Positions 19,495 through 27,576 of a stretch of DNA of 64,000 nt are shown here, piece after piece; position 1 is the stretch's first letter; the number at the start of each line of letters is the position of its first letter. A program made the position numbers and the translations under genes. Location of the stretch: positions 50,995-114,994 of the forward strand of contig CAYTCV010000002.1 of NCBI GenBank assembly GCA_964436465.1, read 5' to 3'. The notes beneath the pieces are model-generated. The model made no database searches. It had not been told where the DNA came from and was given only the letters and a program-made list of their open reading frames with translations. This DNA comes from RBG-13-66-14 sp964436465. Lineage in GTDB: Bacteria > RBG-13-66-14.

Positions 19495-20376
19495 TCAGGC
19501 TATTTCATTTTCGACCATTGAGACACCTTTGTCAATAACTTCCGTCGGAATCGAGGCTATTCCACTCGATTCAAGCTCGCGGGTGAGCTGAAAAGCCTCT
19601 TTTTCATCCCGGGCGACGCCGAAACAACAGGCCCCGGAGCCCGACAGGCTGACCGGTTTCAGGCCGCTGGCGCGGAGGACGTCCAGGATACGCCCGATTT
19701 CGTGGAAGAAACGGACGATTTTCGCGGCGAAGGCGTTCGGCAGCTCCGACGGCACGGTTCCCCCCGAAAGCCAGCCCTCGATTTCCTTCCGGGGAAGTTT
19801 GGCGAAATCCTCCTCCGTGAGCTGTTTGTAGGCCCAGGCCGTAGAAACGGCGGCCTGGGGGAAGGCCAGAACGATGTGGATTTTCTTCTGCGCGAGCCGG
19901 GTCAGCCGCTCGCCGCGCCCCTCGGCCAGCGCGATTCCTCCCTCCAGAAAAAACGGCACGTCGGTCCCCAACCCGGCGGCCAGCCCGTGCAGCCGCTCCC
20001 GGTCGAGGGGGTCGCCGTGGAGCCGATTCAGGGCCGCCAGGGTCCCCGCGGCGTCGCTGGAGCCGCCGCCCAGACCGCTTCCCGGGGGGATGTGCTTGGA
20101 TATCTCGATGTGCGCGCCCGGCGGGGTTCCGGCGGCCGCGGCGAAGGCCTCGGCGGCCCGCCACGCCAGGTTGCGCCGGTCGGTCGGGATGCCGGGCTGA
20201 CCGTGAACCGCGAGCGAGAGCCGGTCCGCCCGCTGAACGGTCAGGTTGTCTCCCAGACTGATGGCCGCCAGAATCGTTTCCACTTCATGGTAACCGTCGT
20301 CGCGCCGGCCGAGGACGGCGAGGCCGAGGTTGACCTTGGCGGGGCATCTGACCTGGAAGGACCGCGTATAATACAT
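19495..20376 (-). CDS. ispE: 4-diphosphocytidyl-2-C-methyl-D-erythritol kinase
   Basis: IspE (293 aa) phosphorylates CDP-methylerythritol in the non-mevalonate isoprenoid pathway. It is a GHMP kinase: the N-terminal CPAKVNLGLAVLGRRDDGYH motif, the ATP-binding loop PPGSGLGGGSSDAAGTL, and the C-terminal GLKPVSLSGSGACCFGV motif are all present. Length is standard. It is the first gene of ispE-spoVG-tRNA-Gln. The start ATG at 20376 has no ribosome site and lies right at the expected transcription start of its promoter. Confidence 0.96.
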   Translation of the reverse strand: MYYTRSFQVRCPAKVNLGLAVLGRRDDGYHEVETILAAISLGDNLTVQRADRLSLAVHGQPGIPTDRRNLAWRAAEAFAAAAGTPPGAHIEISKHIPPGSGLGGGSSDAAGTLAALNRLHGDPLDRERLHGLAAGLGTDVPFFLEGGIALAEGRGERLTRLAQKKIHIVLAFPQAAVSTAWAYKQLTEEDFAKLPRKEIEGWLSGGTVPSELPNAFAAKIVRFFHEIGRILDVLRASGLKPVSLSGSGACCFGVARDEKEAFQLTRELESSGIASIPTEVIDKGVSMVENEIA

Positions 20377-20384
20377 CTGTTGGG

Positions 20385-20413
20385 ATTTTGCCTGGCATTG
20401 CGGGTTTAGTCAA
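20385..20413 (-). promoter_or_regulatory. Promoter of ispE, implying a leaderless mRNA
   Basis: Minus strand TTGACT (20413-20408), 17 bases, CAAAAT (20390-20385). The expected start of transcription is within two or three bases of the ispE ATG at 20376. Confidence 0.5.
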
Positions 20414-20426
20414 GACGCACATTTTG

Positions 20427-20455
20427 TTGACGCAGAGGAACTCTGGTGCTATATT
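20427..20455 (+). promoter_or_regulatory. Promoter for the tandem secreted-protein pair
   Basis: TTGACG (20427-20432), 17 bases, TATATT (20450-20455). It leaves a leader of roughly 90 bases before the ATG at 20552; no clear fold was found in it. Confidence 0.7.
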
Positions 20456-20551
20456 CAGGTTGGCTTGGAGGGATAAACCAGATTTCGTGAGGCGCCCCGA
20501 CGCTTTGATGGCGAAAACGACCGTCGGTGGCCGAGGGAAAGGGGGCGGGTT

Positions 20552-21346
20552 ATGAAAAGATTGTTTATAACGTTACTCTTTTTCGGTTTCACCATGGCGG
20601 GAGCGAAGGAAGTCCTGCTCGTGGACGACAACAATTGGGACGTGGACGAACCCTATCACAACTACGTCAATCTGGACCGGGTGGAAGGCATCCTCGATGC
20701 CCTGGGCATTGATTATCACCACGAATGGAACGACCGAATCCGTTTTCCGGTTCTCACCGCCGACCTCGATTTCCTGAACAACTACCACATCATGATTTGG
20801 TACAACGACAACCGGGCCATCGACCAGTCCGAGTACGACGCGGTCAGCGCCTGGGTCGAGGAGGGCAACTTCCTCATCGTCACCGGGTACGATTCCCTGG
20901 GAAACCCCAACGACGTCCTCATGGCCCAACTGGTGGGCTCTTCGACATGCGGCGACTACCCCTTCTGCGATTCCTTCACCGTCGGCGACGATAACAACTT
21001 TATCATGCGCGGGGATTGGGGCGATTATGATGCCGGAACCAGCTACGACATCCTCGTCGATGGTTCGGACCACGACTGGGCCCAGCCGGTGCCCGGAACG
21101 CGGAAAATCGCCACCGCGTGCACCGGCCACGTCTTAGGACCGGCGAAAATCCTCCTCACCGAAAACGTCGGCAACGGCGGCATAATCGTCTACTGGAACG
21201 GCAACTGGGATTCCATCGAGTGGTGGCGCTTCACCCAGTCACCCGAGACGGTCAACATGTTCCGCAACATGATGGATTACCTATTCGCCCTGGCGCCCGT
21301 CCAGGAGATGAGTTGGGGCGGGGTAAAGGGAATGTTTACACCGTGA
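20552..21346 (+). CDS. Secreted GATase-like (VLLVDD) protein, first of a tandem pair
   Basis: A protein of 264 residues. Signal peptide at 1-18 (FITLLFFGFTMAGA), then an alpha/beta domain starting EVLLVDDNNWD, with ILDALGIDYHHEW, YHIMIWYNDNRAIDQSEYDA, WVEEGNFLIVTGYDSLG and a late IIVYWNGNWDSIEWWRF. It is clearly paralogous to the next gene and shares the opening strand pattern with the secreted protein at 12001. The last residues, SWGGVKGMF, match TWGGLKSIF of its neighbour and may be a terminal tag. The fold resembles ThuA/amidotransferase-like domains of secreted enzymes, but no catalytic residues can be named. Function unknown. Confidence 0.75.
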   Translation: MKRLFITLLFFGFTMAGAKEVLLVDDNNWDVDEPYHNYVNLDRVEGILDALGIDYHHEWNDRIRFPVLTADLDFLNNYHIMIWYNDNRAIDQSEYDAVSAWVEEGNFLIVTGYDSLGNPNDVLMAQLVGSSTCGDYPFCDSFTVGDDNNFIMRGDWGDYDAGTSYDILVDGSDHDWAQPVPGTRKIATACTGHVLGPAKILLTENVGNGGIIVYWNGNWDSIEWWRFTQSPETVNMFRNMMDYLFALAPVQEMSWGGVKGMFTP

Positions 21347-21436
21347 CACGGTGGTCTGCAACTTCTCCGGAGTGTCAGGTTTCGGTTAAAATTTGCTTTT
21401 TCAACAAAAAGTAACCTCTGAACGGGGGGATGAAAG

Positions 21437-22228
21437 ATGAAACTTACCACAATCGTTCTTTGTTTCGCGATGGTCCTCGGGGGCTCGGCCTATAACCTGC
21501 TGCTTTTGGACGACTCTTCCGCCGATTACGGCCTGCCCGACTCTTACCGCAATCTGGACAGCGTGGAGCAGGTGCTCACCAACATGGGCGTCACTTTCGA
21601 GCACTGGCACAACAACTGGATAATGAATAAATCGGCGGACTTAAAATTCCTCATGGATTACGACATCATCCTCTGGTACAACGACAACCGGGCCATCAGC
21701 CAGGACGAGTACAAGGTCATGAAGCAGTGGGTCAGCGAGGGTAACTTCCTCGTGGTGACCGGCGAGGATTCGCTGGGCAGCCCCAACGACCCGCTCATGG
21801 CCGACCTGGTCGGCTCGACCGTCTACGGCGACTGCCCCTACTGCGAACAGCTCGCCGTCACCCAATCGAACAATTGGGTAATGGATGGCGATGCCGGCTA
21901 TTATGATGGCATCTACGATTTGCTGGACTACACCACCGACCACGACCTGGCCGAGCCGAATTTACCGCAGACATACGCGGTGGCCGTCACCCTCGTCGAT
22001 GACCACAACGTCGGGCCCGCGAAAATCCTCGTCACGGAGGTCGTACCGCCCCGGGGCGGCATCGTGGTCTACTGGAACGGAAACCGGGACGCCGCCGAGT
22101 GGTGGCGCCTGTCCCAGACACCCGAAACGGTCAACATGTTCAAGAACATGATGTACTACCTCACCGACAACGTAGCGGCTATAGAGACCGTCACTTGGGG
22201 CGGCCTGAAGAGCATCTTCTCGCAGTGA
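21437..22228 (+). CDS. Secreted GATase-like protein, second of a tandem pair
   Basis: A protein of 263 residues and a paralog of the preceding gene over its whole length: signal peptide 1-18 (TIVLCFAMVLGGSA), LLLLDDSSADYG, YDIILWYNDNRAISQDEYKV, GNFLVVTGEDSLGSPNDPLM, GPAKILVTEV, GGIVVYWNGNRDAAEWWRL, ETVNMFKNMMYYL and the C-terminal TWGGLKSIF. It starts 90 bases after its sister with its own purine-rich ribosome site (GGGGGGATGAAAG), and the pair is followed by three hairpins. Function unknown; the strict conservation of the WYNDNRAI and VYWNGN patches between copies marks probable functional sites. Confidence 0.75.
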   Translation: MKLTTIVLCFAMVLGGSAYNLLLLDDSSADYGLPDSYRNLDSVEQVLTNMGVTFEHWHNNWIMNKSADLKFLMDYDIILWYNDNRAISQDEYKVMKQWVSEGNFLVVTGEDSLGSPNDPLMADLVGSTVYGDCPYCEQLAVTQSNNWVMDGDAGYYDGIYDLLDYTTDHDLAEPNLPQTYAVAVTLVDDHNVGPAKILVTEVVPPRGGIVVYWNGNRDAAEWWRLSQTPETVNMFKNMMYYLTDNVAAIETVTWGGLKSIFSQ

Positions 22229-22250
22229 CCCGTCGGCTTTGTTAAATCGA

Positions 22251-22275
22251 GGGAGGCCGAGGGGCCTCCCTTTTT
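22251..22275. terminator. Terminator hairpin 1 after the tandem pair
   Basis: Stem GGGAGGCC/GGCCTCCC with a GAGG loop followed by five Ts; first of three successive GC-rich hairpins. Confidence 0.75.
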
Positions 22276-22308
22276 GGAGGAGAAGATACCGGGTAGGCGT
22301 AAAGAAGC

Positions 22309-22332
22309 GGGAGGCCGAGGGGCCTCCCTTTT
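22309..22332. terminator. Terminator hairpin 2, copy of hairpin 1
   Basis: Same stem and loop as hairpin 1, base for base over 24 positions, followed by four Ts; spaced 58 bases from the first. Confidence 0.7.
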
Positions 22333-22355
22333 GTAAAAAAACTGGGGAGGATAAA

Positions 22356-22388
22356 AAAACGTGAGAGGCCGCGGCGCCTCCTTTTCCC
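22356..22388. terminator. Terminator hairpin 3, for the radical SAM gene
   Basis: Stem GAGGC/GCCTC (22365-22380). On the minus strand it lies just past the stop at 22399 and is followed by CACG and seven Ts; on the plus strand four Ts follow. Confidence 0.6.
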
Positions 22389-22398
22389 ATCCACCGGC

Positions 22399-23274
22399 CT
22401 AGGCTTGAAATCCGCGGTGGAGCCCCAACCCCCGCGCGAAACTTCTGATGTCCTCCATCTCGCCGGGCGTGAGTCGCCGGTTCAGGTCCCCGTACTCCCC
22501 CGCCCGGTGGCACGGGCGGTACTGGTCCATGATGTTGACGTAACTCTCCGGGGACAGCTCCGCGATGAACCGCAGGACGCCCCGGGAGTCGGCCAGGCAG
22601 GCCGGGAGGACCAGGTGGCGGATTAACAGCCCCTTCCGGGCGACTCCGCGTTCGTCGGTTTCCAGAATTCCCACCTGCCGGTGCATTTCCCGAAAAATCC
22701 CGACGCATTTCTCGAAGTAGTCCGGCGCTTCCGAAAGCTCACCGGCGGGGGCCTCGGGGCCGTATTTGAAGTCGGGCATGTAGATATCCACCAGGCCGTC
22801 CAGCAGCTCGACGACCTCCCGGCTCTCGTACCCCCCGCAGTTCCACACCAGCGGCACCCGCAGGCCCATTTCTCGGGCGAGCCTCACCGCCTCGGCCAGC
22901 GGGGGGGCGATGTGCGTCGGTGTCACGAGATTGACGTTCTCGCAGCCGTTTCGTTCCAGGGTGAGCATCAGCCGGGCCAGCTCCTCGGCTCCCGCGGGTT
23001 TCCCCGCCGCCCGCTGGCTGATGTCGGCGTTCTGGCAGAAGAGGCAATGGAGGTTACAGCCGCCGAAGAAGATTGTCCCCGAGCCGCCGCGCCCGACCAA
23101 CTCCGGCTCCTCCCCGAAGTGGGGACCGGCGGAGGTGACCCGCGGCACCGGCCCCACACCGCAGGACCCCTTTTCCCCAGCCGTCCGGTCCACCCCGCAC
23201 GCTCTGGGACACAGGGCGCAATCCCGGTAAATCTCTCCGAGGCGTCGCTGCGATGCGTCGCGGTGTGCGGTCAT
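22399..23274 (-). CDS. PflA-like radical SAM enzyme
   Basis: A protein of 291 residues. The radical SAM cluster is Cys73-x3-Cys77-x2-Cys80 in FGGCNLHCLFCQN. Four earlier Cys (CALCPRAC, then GSC; residues 19-38) are the N-terminal motif common in the uncharacterised PflA-related family. Further matches are VNLVTPTHIAPPLAEAV, VPLVWNCGGYES, LDGLVDIYMPDFKYG and LVLPACLADSRGVLRFIAE. Such proteins are annotated as pyruvate formate-lyase activating enzyme homologs, but no glycyl-radical enzyme lies nearby, so the target is unknown. Its ATG overlaps the stop of the upstream TPR gene (ATGA), suggesting coupled translation. Confidence 0.88.
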   Translation of the reverse strand: MTAHRDASQRRLGEIYRDCALCPRACGVDRTAGEKGSCGVGPVPRVTSAGPHFGEEPELVGRGGSGTIFFGGCNLHCLFCQNADISQRAAGKPAGAEELARLMLTLERNGCENVNLVTPTHIAPPLAEAVRLAREMGLRVPLVWNCGGYESREVVELLDGLVDIYMPDFKYGPEAPAGELSEAPDYFEKCVGIFREMHRQVGILETDERGVARKGLLIRHLVLPACLADSRGVLRFIAELSPESYVNIMDQYRPCHRAGEYGDLNRRLTPGEMEDIRSFARGLGLHRGFQA

Positions 23275-25625
23275 CGGTCCAGGGCGGCCAGGCCGCGGCG
23301 GGCGTACTCCAGCAGTACCGACCCGGGGTAGCCGCTCATCAAGCCCGTCAGGTCGGCGACGGCGCCCTCGGCGTTTTCGAGAAAATCGGCGTCGAGCCAG
23401 GCCGCCAGGGCCAGCGCTCGGTCGCCCGTGCCTTCGGTGCCGGTGGTGATGACGTCCGCGAGTACGTCGCGGGCTGAGGTGTAATCCCCCTCCCCGGCCA
23501 GGAGGTCGGCCAGTTGGACGGCCGCCTCGTCGCCCAGCGGACCGCCGCCGGCCAGGGCGTCACGGAGGCGGCGTTCCTCTGCGGACGAATCGCCCCGGTA
23601 GCCGGCCAGGTAAGCTTCCACCAGGTCGGCGAGCGTCGCCTTCTCACCGGGGCTCTCGGCGAAGCCCGAGGCCAGGACCAGGCGCAGGAGGTCCGTAGAC
23701 CGGGGGTCCTCGGCGTTCAGCGCGATGTACCGCCGGACCCGATTTACGACCGGACCCGGGTCGAAGGACGGGTCTGCGTTCAGCGTCTCCGCCAGGTGCG
23801 CGAGCTGCAGGAGCGTCAGCTGGTAGTGCAGCTCCGGTTCGGCCGGCTCTTCGAGGTCGTCCGGCGTCCGCCCGGTGAGTCCCCAGGCCCGTTCCGGCTC
23901 GTCCAGCCGCAGGGCGGCCTCGATACGCGCGGCGAGCAGCTCCTCCCCGTCGGGGCCGTACCCGCGGTCCGCCGTAATTTCACCCAGCAGTGCCTCCGCC
24001 TCGGCGGGCCGACCGCCGCGCAGGAGGAAGAGGGCCGTCCGCCATTTCAGCTCACCGTCGGTGGGGTTCAGGGCGAGGATTTCACCGGGCTCGCAGTCTC
24101 GAGCGCTCAGGTTATAAACGCAGGCGAGGGACAGACCGGCGGATGCGAGCGCCCCCCGGGCGGCGTCGGTCAGGCCCTGCAGCCCGGCCAGCCGCAGGGC
24201 GGCTTCGAGCGCCATCTCCGGCAGTCCGGCCTGTCCCAGGGCGTTCACCAGCTCGAGGGGGAGGATTCCGCCGGCGCCGACGAGCCAGGGGGTGATGTCG
24301 GCGTTCTCGGTGAAGAAGGCGGTCATGGAGCGGATTTCGTCCTCGACGACCCGACGGGCGCGCTCGTCCAGTACCGGCGTCGGCCTCTCTTCGCGCCAGG
24401 GGTGGGGCAGCGGTCCGGGACCGTCCTCCTCGGTGACCAGGGCCCAGGGCGAGAGGGCGAGGACCAGGCGTACTCGGCTGTACACCGGCTCCTCGCGGCC
24501 CTCGAGGGTGTCCAGGGCGATGAGCGCCGTCTCCTCCTTCTCCCCGAAATTTCCGAAAAAACCGACGGCCCAGGAGCCGGGACCCTCCTGGGAAATGGCC
24601 TCGATGCAGGTTTCGGCGGCATCCCGGTAGCGCCCGAGGGCGAAGAGGAGCCGGACGACGTCCCGACTGTAATCCGCCGAATCGCCGGTGGGCGGATTTT
24701 CCAGCAGTCGGAGCGCCTCCTCGTTGAGGCCGTGGTCGGAAAAAATCCGCGCCACCGTCCGCACGTCGCCCGGCCGCAGGTTGGGCCGGTCCAGCTTCGC
24801 CCGCCAGCTTTCCAGCGCCTCGTCCACGCGTCCCAGGGAGAAGAGGCATTCCCCCCGCTCGACGTACACCCGGTCGTCCCGGGAACCGTCCTGGCCCTCC
24901 CACAGCCCGAGGGCCTCGCCGGCGCGGCCCAAAGCGCGCAGCCTTTCGCTCGCCTCGCAGCGGAACTCCACCCGGTCCGGGTCCAGCTCGACCCGGTGCA
25001 GCGCCTCGGTCACCGCCACCTCGGGTCCCCGGGCGGACTCGGTCAGGCGGAGCCAGGTCTTCCAGGTGCCCAGGTCGAATGCGTAGGGGTCCCCCCCGTA
25101 GGAGGCCAGGGCGAGCTCGGCGATTTCCGGTCGGCGGGCCAGGTCGTCGAGCACGTTCCGGCACCGGGCGGGCTGGGAACCGGCCACCCGGGCGGCGGCC
25201 TCGAAGGCGTTTTTTTCCAGGAGCCGCTTCGCCAGTACGCCCGCCACGTCGTTCCATGCGTTGCGGCGCTCCGCGGCCTCGAACCAAAGCTGGAGGTCGG
25301 AGGGGTTTTGGGCGAAATAATCCCCCAGGGCCAGGGCGGCGGAGTCCAATCCGCCCGGAGCCCGCTCGGGCAGCTCGAAAAGCCTGCCCAGGGCCTGTCG
25401 TCCCTCGCCCAGCTCCCGGCGCCAGAGGAAAATCTGGGTCTCGAACCGGCCCAGCTTGTCGGGATGAACCTCGCCCGCGTCCGCGGCCCGGGTCAGAATT
25501 TCCGCCGCCCCCGCGTAATCCCCGGAGTCGGCGGCGGACTGGGCCTCGGACCAGGCATCCGCTGCGGCCGGCTTGACCAGCAGGAGGATGACCCATATAA
25601 TTTTGTGAAACCGAGGTGACAACAT
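23271..25625 (-). CDS. Large secreted TPR-like repeat protein, unknown function
   Basis: A protein of 784 residues. Signal peptide at about 1-22 (IIWVILLLVKPAAADA). The rest is helical and repetitive, with degenerate tetratricopeptide-like units (QSAADSGDYAGAAEILTRAA, LRALGRAGEALGLWEGQ, CLFSLGRVDEALESWRAKL, LADLLAGEGDYTSARDVLAD). No enzymatic motif is visible; it is probably a periplasmic scaffold. The ATG at 25625 shares two bases with the ATG of the divergent gene at 25624 and has no ribosome site, and its first 18 codons overlap that gene's promoter. The real start might differ, although the signal peptide argues for this one. It is followed, with a 4-base overlap, by the radical SAM gene. 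Confidence 0.75.
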   Translation of the reverse strand: MLSPRFHKIIWVILLLVKPAAADAWSEAQSAADSGDYAGAAEILTRAADAGEVHPDKLGRFETQIFLWRRELGEGRQALGRLFELPERAPGGLDSAALALGDYFAQNPSDLQLWFEAAERRNAWNDVAGVLAKRLLEKNAFEAAARVAGSQPARCRNVLDDLARRPEIAELALASYGGDPYAFDLGTWKTWLRLTESARGPEVAVTEALHRVELDPDRVEFRCEASERLRALGRAGEALGLWEGQDGSRDDRVYVERGECLFSLGRVDEALESWRAKLDRPNLRPGDVRTVARIFSDHGLNEEALRLLENPPTGDSADYSRDVVRLLFALGRYRDAAETCIEAISQEGPGSWAVGFFGNFGEKEETALIALDTLEGREEPVYSRVRLVLALSPWALVTEEDGPGPLPHPWREERPTPVLDERARRVVEDEIRSMTAFFTENADITPWLVGAGGILPLELVNALGQAGLPEMALEAALRLAGLQGLTDAARGALASAGLSLACVYNLSARDCEPGEILALNPTDGELKWRTALFLLRGGRPAEAEALLGEITADRGYGPDGEELLAARIEAALRLDEPERAWGLTGRTPDDLEEPAEPELHYQLTLLQLAHLAETLNADPSFDPGPVVNRVRRYIALNAEDPRSTDLLRLVLASGFAESPGEKATLADLVEAYLAGYRGDSSAEERRLRDALAGGGPLGDEAAVQLADLLAGEGDYTSARDVLADVITTGTEGTGDRALALAAWLDADFLENAEGAVADLTGLMSGYPGSVLLEYARRGLAALDR
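25573..25601 (+). promoter_or_regulatory. Promoter of the membrane protein at 25624, inside the opposing gene
   Basis: TTGACC (25573-25578), 17 bases, TATAAT (25596-25601), nearly consensus. It lies wholly inside the signal-peptide codons of the minus-strand gene 23271-25625. Confidence 0.7.
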
Positions 25626-26418
25626 GTCGTCGAGGGTACGTTTCTTTTACGCCCTGGGTTTACTCGCCGCCTACGTCCTCCTGGCCGCGACCCACTGGCT
25701 GGGCGGAGCCAACGTGGCCTACGAACTTTTTTACCGGCTGATTACCTTCGTCGTGGTCGGCATCGCCGCACCGCTGGTCTGGCTCAAGCTCAATCGGATT
25801 CCGGCCGAGCCCGGGGCGAGCATCTACCGACAGCTTCTCGTCGCGGGCGCGGTCGCCGTCGCCGTGTTCTTCCTCTTTCCCGAGCTCACGTTCCCCTCGG
25901 GGTGGGCGGATGTCTGGGGCTGGGTTTCCAGCGCGGTGGCCGCGGCGGGGGTGGCCTACTTCGCCTACCGCTTTCTGCCGGCCTTTCTCGACTCGGGCGG
26001 TCTGACGGGGAGAATCGTCTGGGGGGCGCTGGCGGTGCTTGCCGTCGTGCCCACGACCCGCGGCGTCGTGGCGGCCGGTTTGGCGGGGATGCTGACCTGG
26101 GCGGCGGGGAGCTTCTGGCCGGCCGTGGCGCTCCTCACCGCCCTCTTCGCCGCCTTCGATTGCGGCGTGCCCGTGGAGGGGCTGTCCTCGACCGGACCCT
26201 GGTTAATCATCGCCCTGGCCGGTCTGGTCCCCCTCGTCCTCCTGACCCTCCGCGGCGCGACGGCGTACGAATCGCGCAAACAGGATGAAGCCGACGCGCT
26301 CGGTGACGTAAACCGCGAGGTAGATGAGCATCAGGGTCAGGGCGGCGGTGTAATCCCCCCGCACCAGCCCGGCCAGGAGGAAGCCGCCGACGAACAGGGC
26401 CGAGGCCAGGACGAATAG
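25624..26418 (+). CDS. Integral membrane protein of unknown function
   Basis: A protein of 264 residues with about seven hydrophobic segments in the first 210 (VRFFYALGLLAAYVLLA, LITFVVVGIAAPLVWL, LLVAGAVAVAVFFLF, VAAAGVAYFAYRFL, WGALAVLAVVP, VAAGLAGMLTW, WLIIALAGLVPLVLLTLRG). It resembles small uncharacterised intramembrane proteins; I see no CPBP-type protease motif I could defend. The ribosome site CCGAGGTG and the promoter at 25573 support the start. The last 50 or so residues are polar, glutamine-rich and opposite the minus-strand gene at 26203, so the frame probably continues as non-conserved tail. Confidence 0.6.
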   Translation: MSSRVRFFYALGLLAAYVLLAATHWLGGANVAYELFYRLITFVVVGIAAPLVWLKLNRIPAEPGASIYRQLLVAGAVAVAVFFLFPELTFPSGWADVWGWVSSAVAAAGVAYFAYRFLPAFLDSGGLTGRIVWGALAVLAVVPTTRGVVAAGLAGMLTWAAGSFWPAVALLTALFAAFDCGVPVEGLSSTGPWLIIALAGLVPLVLLTLRGATAYESRKQDEADALGDVNREVDEHQGQGGGVIPPHQPGQEEAADEQGRGQDE

Positions 26419-26517
26419 CACGTAACTCGAACGCCGACCCCCGAAGTAGAACCGGTAATTCGCCAGGGATAACATCGCCACCCCCGCGACCAGCAGCGCC
26501 CACTCGTAAAGGCTCAC
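26203..26517 (-). CDS. Small multi-pass membrane protein at the end of the polysaccharide operon
   Basis: A protein of 104 residues with about three hydrophobic helices (WALLVAGVAMLSLANYRFYF, SYVLFVLASALFVGGFLLAG, LTLMLIYLAVYVTERVGFIL) and a charged C-terminal tail. Its GTG start overlaps the TGA of the upstream glycosyltransferase (GTGA), a coupling repeated elsewhere in the window, which supports it as a real gene. No family recognised. Its 3' two thirds lie opposite the end of the plus-strand gene 25624-26418. Expected place: inner membrane, perhaps an accessory of glycan assembly. Confidence 0.6.
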   Translation of the reverse strand: MSLYEWALLVAGVAMLSLANYRFYFGGRRSSYVLFVLASALFVGGFLLAGLVRGDYTAALTLMLIYLAVYVTERVGFILFARFVRRRAAEGQEDEGDQTGQGDD

Positions 26518-27575
26518 CGACCCTCCAGCAGTTCCCGGTATACCCTCTCCAACCGGTTCAGGTATTCATCCAACCTCCAGCGCCGCTCGGCGGTTCGCCG
26601 GGCATTCTCCCCCATCCGACGCGCCAGGTCCGGCCGGGTTGCCAGCCGCTCCATCGCCCGGGCCAGCCTCCGGGGGTCGCGACGGGGGACCAGGAATCCC
26701 GTCCGGTCGTGCTCCACGAGCTCGGAAATGCCGCCCACGTCGGTGGCGACCACGGGGAGCCCGGCGGCCAGACCTTCCCTCACCGACAGCGGCAGCGACT
26801 CGCGCAGGCTGGGGAGAACCAGGGCGTTCACGCGCCCGAGCAGCGCCGGCATGTCCCGCTGAAACCCGAGGAACTTGACCCGGCTCGTCACGCCGAGACG
26901 CCTGGCCATCCGTTCCAGGGAGCGGCGGGCGGGGCCGTCGCCGGCGAACAACACGTCGAACGGAGCGTCACCGCTCATGTATACGGCCCGCAGGAGGTCG
27001 TCGTGCCCCTTTCGACCGTCGATGCGGGCCGGCATCAGAAAGGTGAAGCGGTCTCCGATTTCCTCGGGCTCGATGTCGAAGAAGGCGTCCGGCAGGCCGG
27101 TCTGCATGGTCAGGGCCCGGTCGTCGGGAAACCCGCACCGCCGGAAATTCCGCCGCTCGTAATCGGATACGAACAGCACCCGGTCGGCGGCCCACCGGAG
27201 CAACTCCGCCGCCAGGGGGTAGGACCAGCGCCGGTGGAGGTTGTGGATGGTCACCAGGACGGGCATCCCCCGCCCCAGACCCCTGCGTGCCGCGGCCGCC
27301 GGCAGGACCGCCTGGGTGTGGACCAGGTCGCAGCCCCTCTCGGCTACCAGCGCCGTCAGCTCCCGAGACAGACGCGCGAGGCCCGGGGGCGTGCGGCTGT
27401 GCGTCCGCAGCTCCACGACCTCCACGCCGCTGTCCTCGGCCTCGGGGGAGAGAGCGCCGCCGTGCGAAGCCAGCGTTACGCGGTGCCCGCGACGCACGAG
27501 CCCACCCGCCAGCGCGATGGTGTCCCGTTCGGCGCCGCCGGCGATGAGGTGGGGGGTGATGAGTAAAACACGCAT
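26514..27575 (-). CDS. Glycosyltransferase family 4
   Basis: A protein of 353 residues with GT-B fold. N-terminal MRVLLITPHLIAGGAERD holds the family's acceptor-side glycine loop; the donor-binding half shows FLMPARIDGRKGHDDLL, DVLFAGDGPARRSLERMA, VKFLGFQRDMPALLG and the E-x7-E-like pattern in SLRESLPLSVREGLAAGLPVVATDVGG. It should transfer a sugar from a nucleotide donor onto a lipid-linked repeat at the cytoplasmic face. The ATG at 27575 follows one base after the stop of the previous glycosyltransferase. An upstream in-frame extension to 27890 lies inside that gene and was rejected. Confidence 0.92.
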   Translation of the reverse strand: MRVLLITPHLIAGGAERDTIALAGGLVRRGHRVTLASHGGALSPEAEDSGVEVVELRTHSRTPPGLARLSRELTALVAERGCDLVHTQAVLPAAAARRGLGRGMPVLVTIHNLHRRWSYPLAAELLRWAADRVLFVSDYERRNFRRCGFPDDRALTMQTGLPDAFFDIEPEEIGDRFTFLMPARIDGRKGHDDLLRAVYMSGDAPFDVLFAGDGPARRSLERMARRLGVTSRVKFLGFQRDMPALLGRVNALVLPSLRESLPLSVREGLAAGLPVVATDVGGISELVEHDRTGFLVPRRDPRRLARAMERLATRPDLARRMGENARRTAERRWRLDEYLNRLERVYRELLEGR

Positions 27576-27576
27576 G

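Noticed and set aside
22251..22388. Repeated hairpins as a possible CRISPR array
   Set aside because: Only two exact copies, with strong internal palindromes and T-runs, no regular spacers and no cas genes; they are terminators.
23514..25619. Long open frame (701 codons) on the plus strand opposite the TPR-like gene
   Set aside because: Composition is the Gly/Pro/Arg-rich mirror pattern; the minus-strand protein has a signal peptide and TPR-like repeats.
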